Part shown: in pieces, positions 6,165 through 10,379 of the stretch
Position numbering within the stretch: position 1 is the stretch's first letter
Layout: every line of letters starts with the position of its first letter
DNA from: DASWIV01 sp036397475
GTDB lineage: Bacteria; JAJVIF01; JAPKYR01
Length of the DNA: 10,379 nucleotides
Direction: 5' to 3'
NCBI GenBank assembly: GCA_036397475.1
Contig: DASWIV010000281.1
Coordinates: 1-10,379, forward strand
The notes under the pieces: generated by a model
What the model was told of the DNA's origin: nothing
Databases searched by the model: none
The model's input: only the letters and a program-made list of their open reading frames with translations
Position numbers and translations under genes: made by a program

Positions 6165-6836
6165 ATGGCGAATAGTAAGCCGAAAATGAGCTTTATGTAC
6201 CGCTTTTCAAGGTCGGTTGTACGGCTGCACCTGAACATATGGCATGGATTCAAGGTTGAGGGATTAGAAAATATCCTCAGGGAAGGGCCACTGATTGTAG
6301 CGTGCAATCACATCAGCCATATCGATCCTCCCGCCCTCGGAGTCGCATTTCCACGCCCTGTGCGGTTCATCGCGAAGGTAGAACTATTCAATAGCGGTGT
6401 CAGTAACCTGTATTTCAACCTGATCAATGTTATCCCCGTGCGACGTGGCGGTGGCGGCGGAGAGATGCTCAGGCGTGCCGCTCAATGCCTTAGAAACGGG
6501 GAGGTTGTTGGGATGTTCCCCGAAGGCACCCGGTCAAGAACCGGCATGCCCGGAGACGCTCACACAGGATTCCTGGTCCTGGCAGCGACATCCGGAGCTC
6601 CGGTTCTGCCCGCTAGAGTGTCGGGCACTTATGACTGCATGCCGCCCGGCGCGAAATGGATCAGTCCGGGCAAAATCCAGCTGTCATTTGGCGAATTGAT
6701 AACCTATGAAAAAGGCGAACTTGATCCGCACAACCGTGAGCAACTGAAGGTAGAAGCACAGAGAATTCTCGACCAGATACATAAACTCCCCGGATGGTTC
6801 CCCAAAAAACTTGGCCTGTACCCGGAAACTCCATGA
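6165..6836 (+). CDS. plsC: 1-acyl-sn-glycerol-3-phosphate acyltransferase (PlsC family)
   Basis: PlsC adds the second acyl chain to lysophosphatidic acid, giving phosphatidic acid, at the inner face of the cytoplasmic membrane. The 223-residue product has all four acyltransferase motifs in order. CNHISHIDPP is the HX4D site (His49, Asp54). RFIAKVELF is the second motif. FPEGTRSR (118-125) binds the glycerol phosphate. The stretch VLPARVSG is the fourth. Length is normal for the short, peripherally bound type; the hydrophobic N-terminal helix of longer members is missing. Starts at Met1, Met8 or Met11 are possible, none with a clear SD. It ends with TGA, and dapB starts 1 bp later, so the two are very likely co-transcribed. 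It could act on a related lysolipid instead, but phosphatidate synthesis is the default for the family. Confidence 0.93.
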   Translation: MANSKPKMSFMYRFSRSVVRLHLNIWHGFKVEGLENILREGPLIVACNHISHIDPPALGVAFPRPVRFIAKVELFNSGVSNLYFNLINVIPVRRGGGGGEMLRRAAQCLRNGEVVGMFPEGTRSRTGMPGDAHTGFLVLAATSGAPVLPARVSGTYDCMPPGAKWISPGKIQLSFGELITYEKGELDPHNREQLKVEAQRILDQIHKLPGWFPKKLGLYPETP

Positions 6837-6837
6837 T

Positions 6838-7635
6838 ATGAATCCTGACGGACAGAAAAAAAAATTGATTCTAACAGGTGCCGGTGGACGTATGGGCAGG
6901 GCGATAAGCAGGCGTTTTCTCGATGACGGGATCGTTGAATATGTCGGTGCGGTCGATCCGGTCGCGGTAGGACAGAATGCAGGTGTCCTGTCAGGCGCAG
7001 GGTCCGAAGGTCCGGTCATTGTGAATTCGGTGGATGAACTTCCTGCTGATCTTAACGCCGACTATCTTCTCGATTTTTCAATCGCTGAAGCGACAAGGAA
7101 AACTGTCGAGCCCTGCCTTAGAAGAGGATGGGATTACATTATAGGTGCGACAGGACTCGCGGAAGAAGATTACATGTGGCTCTCTAAGCTATCCAGGTAC
7201 AATGAAAGACGAGTGGTCATCGTACCTAACTTCACTCTCGGTGTGAATCTTATGCTGAGAATCCTGAAGGACGCGTGCAAGGTTTACAAAAACGCGGAGA
7301 TAATCGAACTTCATCACGACAAAAAAATTGACGCGCCGTCCGGCACAGCAATTCATACATCACACCTGATATCTCAAAACATGAAACCGGACATCCCTCC
7401 CGGAGCGAAGGATGAGTCGAGAGGTAAATTTGTCGAAAATATCCCTGTCCACGCGATACGCCTTCCGGGACTACTTGCCCATCAGGAAGTGATATTCGGA
7501 GGTCCGGGTGAAGTATTTACAATTCGCCACGACACAACAGACAGGGATGCTTTTCTGAACGGGATTTATCTTGCTATTGAGAATCTGGAGAAACTTGAGC
7601 CGGGACTGACTGTGGGTCTGGACTGGGTATTTTAA
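6838..7635 (+). CDS. dapB: 4-hydroxy-tetrahydrodipicolinate reductase
   Basis: DapB reduces hydroxy-tetrahydrodipicolinate with NAD(P)H in the diaminopimelate branch. It supplies lysine and, in most bacteria, the peptidoglycan cross-link residue; it is cytoplasmic and tetrameric in studied members. The 265-residue product begins with the nucleotide-binding loop GAGGRMGR (14-21). IIGATGL (101-107) and VPNFTLGVN (129-137) follow. ELHHDKKIDAPSGTA (157-171) contains the catalytic His159 and Lys163, in register with the E. coli enzyme. The C-terminal part, RLPGLLAHQEVIFGGPGE (208-225) with IRHD after it, looks more like the actinobacterial/Thermotoga style than the E. coli style. I chose ATG 6838, 1 bp after the plsC stop; an in-frame TTG at 6811 would add nine residues and overlap plsC. 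It ends with TAA, 4 bp from the converging uppS stop. Identification is firm. Confidence 0.96.
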   Translation: MNPDGQKKKLILTGAGGRMGRAISRRFLDDGIVEYVGAVDPVAVGQNAGVLSGAGSEGPVIVNSVDELPADLNADYLLDFSIAEATRKTVEPCLRRGWDYIIGATGLAEEDYMWLSKLSRYNERRVVIVPNFTLGVNLMLRILKDACKVYKNAEIIELHHDKKIDAPSGTAIHTSHLISQNMKPDIPPGAKDESRGKFVENIPVHAIRLPGLLAHQEVIFGGPGEVFTIRHDTTDRDAFLNGIYLAIENLEKLEPGLTVGLDWVF

Positions 7636-7639
7636 CCCT

Positions 7640-8467
7640 TTACGGTCCCCCGTATCGCCTGTCCCTTACCTGGTAATCTTTCAGCGCCTGCAGATAATGA
7701 GACCTTCTGAAATCCGGCCAGTACACCGGAGTCACCCATAATTCAGTATACGCAATCTGCCATAGAAGGAAATTCGAAAATCGCATTTCTCCCGATGTCC
7801 TGATCAACAAATCGGGATCTGGGAGTCCGCCGGTATCGAGATATTTTGAAAAAGTCCTCTCGTCGAGTTTATCTATTTCAACCTTACCGTCGTTGAAGTC
7901 GTGGAACAATTTTTTGACGCCCTTAACAATCTCATTGCGTCCCGAATATGACAGGGCGAAGTTAATCCGTAATCCGGTATTCCCTCTTGTCAGATCCAGA
8001 ATATCCTTTATCCGCTTGTACAGGCTCCCCGGAAGATCGCCGAGGTTCCCGATAATATCCACCCGGATATTTCTTTCGTGCAGCCTCTGGATTTCCCTTA
8101 CGGCGGCTTTTTCAAAAATCTGCATAAGTCCGGACACTTCCAGCAGCGGACGTTTCCAGTTTTCCTTGCTGAATGCGTAGAATGTGAGTATTTCGATCGC
8201 GGTATTCCCCGCGGCTTTATTTATATCGATCGTCATCTCGACCGTATCACGTACGGTTTTCACGCCGGCACGATGCCCTTCGAGCTTGTTAAGCCTTCGA
8301 TATTTCGCCCATCGGCGGTTACCATCCATAATGAACGCGATATGGCGTGGCAGCATTGCAAGATTAATCTCGCTTGCAAGCTTCATTGGATCTGAATAGT
8401 CGAAATCAGATACCGGGATGATAGGACTGTCCAACGATTCAGACGATTTGGGGTCGGTTTTTGTCAT
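7640..8467 (-). CDS. uppS: Isoprenyl transferase, probably undecaprenyl diphosphate synthase
   Basis: This cis-prenyltransferase condenses isopentenyl diphosphate onto farnesyl diphosphate. The product is normally the C55 carrier for peptidoglycan and other envelope polymers. The 275-residue product has every family block. HIAFIMDGNRRWA (42-54) contains the catalytic Asp48. EGHRAG is at 63-68 and FSKENWKRP at 99-107. RTSGEMRFSNFLLWQ (223-237) is followed by AYTELW and a VYWPDF block. A 38-residue N-terminal extension, about 22 residues longer than in E. coli, is rich in Ser, Asp and Pro and looks unstructured; Met28 or Met38 could be the true start. The gene lies 18 bp after frr, the usual frr-uppS order, and is very likely co-transcribed with it. 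The usual cdsA/dxr/rseP genes do not follow. Chain length cannot be read from sequence alone, but a single-copy uppS beside frr is normally the C55 enzyme. Confidence 0.94.
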   Translation of the reverse strand: MTKTDPKSSESLDSPIIPVSDFDYSDPMKLASEINLAMLPRHIAFIMDGNRRWAKYRRLNKLEGHRAGVKTVRDTVEMTIDINKAAGNTAIEILTFYAFSKENWKRPLLEVSGLMQIFEKAAVREIQRLHERNIRVDIIGNLGDLPGSLYKRIKDILDLTRGNTGLRINFALSYSGRNEIVKGVKKLFHDFNDGKVEIDKLDERTFSKYLDTGGLPDPDLLIRTSGEMRFSNFLLWQIAYTELWVTPVYWPDFRRSHYLQALKDYQVRDRRYGGP

Positions 8468-8485
8468 TCAAAAGTCGCTTCGAGG

Positions 8486-9043
8486 TTAAATCGTGACGAT
8501 TTCCTCTTCCTTTTTGGTGAAGACATCATCCAGCTCGCTGATGTTATTGTCAGTCATTTTCTGGATTCGATCCTGCGCGTCCTTACTGTTGTCCTCGCTG
8601 ATCTCCGAGCTTTTTTCCAACTTCTTGATCTTATCTACATATTCACGACGAATATTCCTGATTTGTACCTTACCCTCTTCCACCATGCCCTTGATCATCC
8701 TGACCATTTCCTGCCTCCGTTCCTGTGTAAGTGGCGGAATATTGAGGCGGATAATGGTTCCATCGCTCTGGGGCGTAAGTCCGATATCTGATTTCAGGAT
8801 CGCCTTTTCAATTGCCCCCAGATTTCCTTTGTCGAACGGACGCACAAGTATGGTTGTCGGATCGCCAACGGAGACTGTTGCCACCTGGTTAAGGGGCATC
8901 TGAGCGCCATATGCTTCCACCACAATTTTATCGAGAATCGCGGTGTTTGCCCGTCCGGTCCGGACCATCGCGAGCTCATGGGCGGTTGCCTGAATGGTTT
9001 TTTTCATGCGGCTGTCGGCTTCGTTGTAAATCTGGTCAAGCAT
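8486..9043 (-). CDS. frr: Ribosome recycling factor
   Basis: RRF works with EF-G to split the post-termination ribosome so that subunits and mRNA can be reused; it is essential in studied bacteria. The 185-residue length is exactly typical. Conserved blocks include VRTGRAN (27-33), ILDKIVVEAYGAQMPLNQVA, PFDKGNLGAIEKAI, SDIGLTPQSDG and the IPPLTQERRQEMV run. The C-terminal helix has VQIRNIRREY and ISEDNSKDAQDRIQKMTD. A good SD, AGAGG (9055-9051), sits 7 nt before the ATG. It is the first gene of a two-gene frr-uppS unit. The common upstream partner pyrH is absent; instead an unrelated A+T-rich region lies on the other strand. A plausible promoter is at 9139-9111. The stop is TAA. Identification is firm. 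Confidence 0.97.
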   Translation of the reverse strand: MLDQIYNEADSRMKKTIQATAHELAMVRTGRANTAILDKIVVEAYGAQMPLNQVATVSVGDPTTILVRPFDKGNLGAIEKAILKSDIGLTPQSDGTIIRLNIPPLTQERRQEMVRMIKGMVEEGKVQIRNIRREYVDKIKKLEKSSEISEDNSKDAQDRIQKMTDNNISELDDVFTKKEEEIVTI

Positions 9044-9110
9044 TTCTATTCCTCTGGATGGCCATTAAGCATACAAATCTCGTGATGTCGGCAAAACGGC
9101 ACCGGATATG

Positions 9111-9139
9111 ATTTTACCCGAGTGGGGGGGATACATCAA
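9111..9139 (-). promoter_or_regulatory. Candidate sigma-70-type promoter for frr-uppS
   Basis: On the minus strand TTGATG (9139-9134) and TAAAAT (9116-9111) are separated by exactly 17 bp. They match the consensus at 4 and 5 of 6 positions. Transcription would start near 9104 and give a leader of about 60 nt before frr. The spacer contains a run of seven C's on this strand. Confidence 0.5.
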
Positions 9140-9194
9140 GGATAGCTTGAGCTCCATTGCAAGTAGTGTGAAATTCAATTATTGATTTTATCTC

Positions 9195-9234
9195 TTGACA
9201 GGAATATTACAAACTGTTAATCCAATATTATAAT
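9195..9234 (+). promoter_or_regulatory. A+T-rich promoter-like region before the 45-codon ORF
   Basis: A consensus TTGACA (9195-9200) and a consensus TATAAT (9229-9234) both lie here, but 28 bp apart, too far to pair with each other. ATTACA (9206-9211) is 17 bp from the TATAAT and could serve as -35. Transcription from it would then start at about 9241, inside the AGGAGG site of the ORF, which argues against it as the sole promoter. Some promoter in this stretch is likely; its exact elements are unclear. Confidence 0.3.
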
Positions 9235-9251
9235 TAATAGGAGGTTACACG

Positions 9252-9389
9252 ATGCTCAATTTCCCATTTACAATACTTGCAGTCAGAAACAAACTGGTTG
9301 TTTCGGTGTTTGCGTTTATTTTAGTTATAATTTTTGCAGGGTCAGCCAGAGCATCTGATTGCCGCGAACAGATACGAATCCTGCAGTGA
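9252..9389 (+). CDS. 45-residue ORF: signal peptide plus an 11-residue tail
   Basis: ATG 9252 follows a perfect AGGAGG (9239-9244) by 7 nt, the strongest ribosome site in the window. The product starts MLNFPFTILAVRNK, has a hydrophobic core of about residues 15-30 (VVSVFAFILVIIF) and a cleavage-like end AGSARA at 29-34. Only SDCREQIRILQ follows before TGA. So it is a signal peptide with almost no passenger. It could be a small secreted peptide with one cysteine, a leader ORF for the gene behind it, or the remains of a secreted-protein gene cut short by a stop or deletion. Two further stops follow in the same frame within 15 bp, so a single readthrough would not extend it. It lies 35 bp before the broken secreted gene and in a different frame. 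I do not recognise a homolog. Translation is well supported, function is not. Confidence 0.55.
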   Translation: MLNFPFTILAVRNKLVVSVFAFILVIIFAGSARASDCREQIRILQ

Positions 9390-9424
9390 AATTTGTAATT
9401 GTGATTAAAGGAGGATAATGAAAA

Positions 9425-10378
9425 ATGTATCGCATACTTATCCCGTGACTGGTAATCTCAATATTTTGGCTGACCGGATTTGGAACCACAGATACTCAAA
9501 AAGCGGTCAGTTCTCCCCAGGCTGATATGCCTGCATTTGATCAGGTATACAGGGAACACAATCCCTTTATGATAGGCGGTTGGGGTGGAACTAGAACTCA
9601 GGACGATTGGTTTATCGAGGCAGTATGGTCACCAAAGCGGCTAATTCAACTTGAAAATGCATAGTATGCATATTATGTCTTGAACGGAGAGTATCCAGCC
9701 AGCTTTGAAGACCTGGATGCTTCCGGGCTATTTCTGTTCAATACTATTAATCCTGTGACAGGAGAACTTGTCAATTATGGCTCAAATCCTGAAACAGCGG
9801 ATGATTTTAATCATTTAAAAATAGAGCCTTCAGCTGCCAGCTGGGTTATTACAGGTCAGACACCAGGCTATCCCGATGGAAACTGGACTGAATACGATTG
9901 GACAATTGATACCTCGGAACCGTGGTTCGATTCAATGGTCGAATTAAATTCGAGAAATTATCCCAATTATTCTGCAATCAAGGGTTATGTATTAGGAGAA
10001 GGGTTGGCTAAATTATTGTGGGACTATGTGGATCGCAGAGGGACTTTCCCGGGCAATTCAGAGCAATTGCTTGATGGACTATGGCAACTTCGTGAAGATT
10101 GGCCAAGAAACGGGATTTTATCCAATGTTCAAAAAGAGCAATTTGATCAGGGAGAATTCAATTTTGGACATAGTTTCTCAGATAAAATAATAGGTGCTGA
10201 ATGGTATGACGAAGCTGGCAATAAATATGGCGTCTATTGGAAATGGGATCCATGGTCTGGAACCCGAAATCCAATGCCCACTGCCGGGGAATCTCCCCAA
10301 AATGACATTACTCGCATTAATTCAAATTCAGTTGAATTCAATCCTGATACTATTTTATGGAGATGTTCCGTAATTTAA
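9425..10378 (+). pseudogene. Secreted protein gene broken by two in-frame stops; two pseudopilin-like G-[YF]-P modules
   Basis: One frame runs from ATG 9425 to TAA 10376-10378 (318 codons), interrupted only by TGA at codon 8 (9446-9448) and TAG at codon 80 (9662-9664). AGGAGG (9409-9414) precedes the ATG by 10 nt. The first stop lies just before a hydrophobic stretch, LVISIFWLTGFG, that completes an N-terminal export signal. The second falls in LENA-stop-YAYYVLNGEYPAS, where the family pattern would have one residue, possibly Gln (CAG to TAG). A second, similar motif occurs at 9998-10072: LAKLLWDYVDRRGTFPGNSEQLL. These resemble the A-x-x-Y-x-x-x-x-G-x-[YF]-P motif of type II secretion pseudopilin-like proteins. 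The C-terminal part is rich in Trp, Asp and Asn, and there is one cysteine near the end. Two stops without frameshifts suggest recent decay or a sequencing problem. TGA and TAG recoding is unlikely because neighbours use TGA as a normal stop. No function is assigned. Confidence 0.6.
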
Positions 10379-10379
10379 A

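Noticed and set aside
6811..6837. Upstream TTG start for dapB adding nine residues
   Set aside because: It overlaps the end of plsC, has no better ribosome site, and the ATG at 6838 gives the normal DapB length and N-terminus.
9418..9525. 35-codon ORF starting at ATG 9418 right behind AGGAGG
   Set aside because: Spacing of 3 nt to the SD is too short and the product has no recognisable feature. The ATG at 9425 opens the frame shared by the long downstream sequence.
9446..9664. UGA/UAG recoding (selenocysteine, alternative genetic code) as explanation of the two stops
   Set aside because: TGA ends acpS, plsC, the phosphodiesterase and the membrane protein normally, and no SECIS-like hairpin directly after the TGA was evident. 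Decay or sequence error is simpler.
1..10379. CRISPR array, transposon ends, phage or toxin-antitoxin module
   Set aside because: No regularly spaced DNA repeats, transposase, integrase or recognisable toxin/antitoxin pair were found on either strand. The periodicity at the left edge is protein-domain repetition.

Overview
The window reads as ordinary chromosomal DNA from an uncultured or deep-branching Gram-negative-type bacterium. A phylum of the FCB superphylum or a neighbour (Zixibacteria- or Latescibacteria-like) is my guess. It rests on the mix of a secreted TIG-like repeat protein, a membrane-anchored alkaline-phosphatase-superfamily enzyme, mid-range base composition and mostly weak Shine-Dalgarno sequences; no marker gene here settles it. 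All recognised genes end at standard stops, including several TGA stops, so a recoded UGA code is unlikely.

Layout from left to right. Positions 1-1829 (minus) hold the N-terminal 609 codons of a secreted protein built from about 90-residue TIG/IPT-like repeats; it runs off the left edge. A 303-bp non-coding stretch with several small inverted repeats follows. Then, all on the minus strand, come acpS (2133-2585), tRNA-Val(UAC) (2643-2719) with an intrinsic terminator at 2588-2629 that abuts the acpS start codon, and a 763-residue membrane-anchored phosphodiesterase/nucleotide-pyrophosphatase-type enzyme (2793-5084). A 178-bp divergent promoter region separates it from a plus-strand run: a six-helix membrane protein of unknown function (5263-6123), plsC (6165-6836) and dapB (6838-7635). 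dapB converges, with only 4 bp between stop codons, on the minus-strand pair frr-uppS (7640-9043).

Right of frr the character changes. The DNA becomes visibly richer in A+T. It carries a 45-codon ORF that is little more than a signal peptide (9252-9389), then a formerly secreted protein gene broken by two in-frame stops (9425-10378). The reading frame of the broken gene is otherwise well preserved and contains two copies of a pseudopilin-like G-[YF]-P motif module.

Functionally the core is a loose envelope-and-growth neighbourhood: acyl-carrier activation (acpS), phosphatidate synthesis (plsC), undecaprenyl diphosphate synthesis (uppS), diaminopimelate/lysine supply (dapB) and ribosome recycling (frr), plus a membrane enzyme and a membrane protein without assigned substrates. 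I see no CRISPR array, transposase, phage gene or defence module. The points most worth a second look are the decayed secreted gene with its signal-peptide-only neighbour, the terminator placed on the acpS start, the membrane hairpin inserted in the phosphodiesterase, and the palindrome at the phosphodiesterase promoter.
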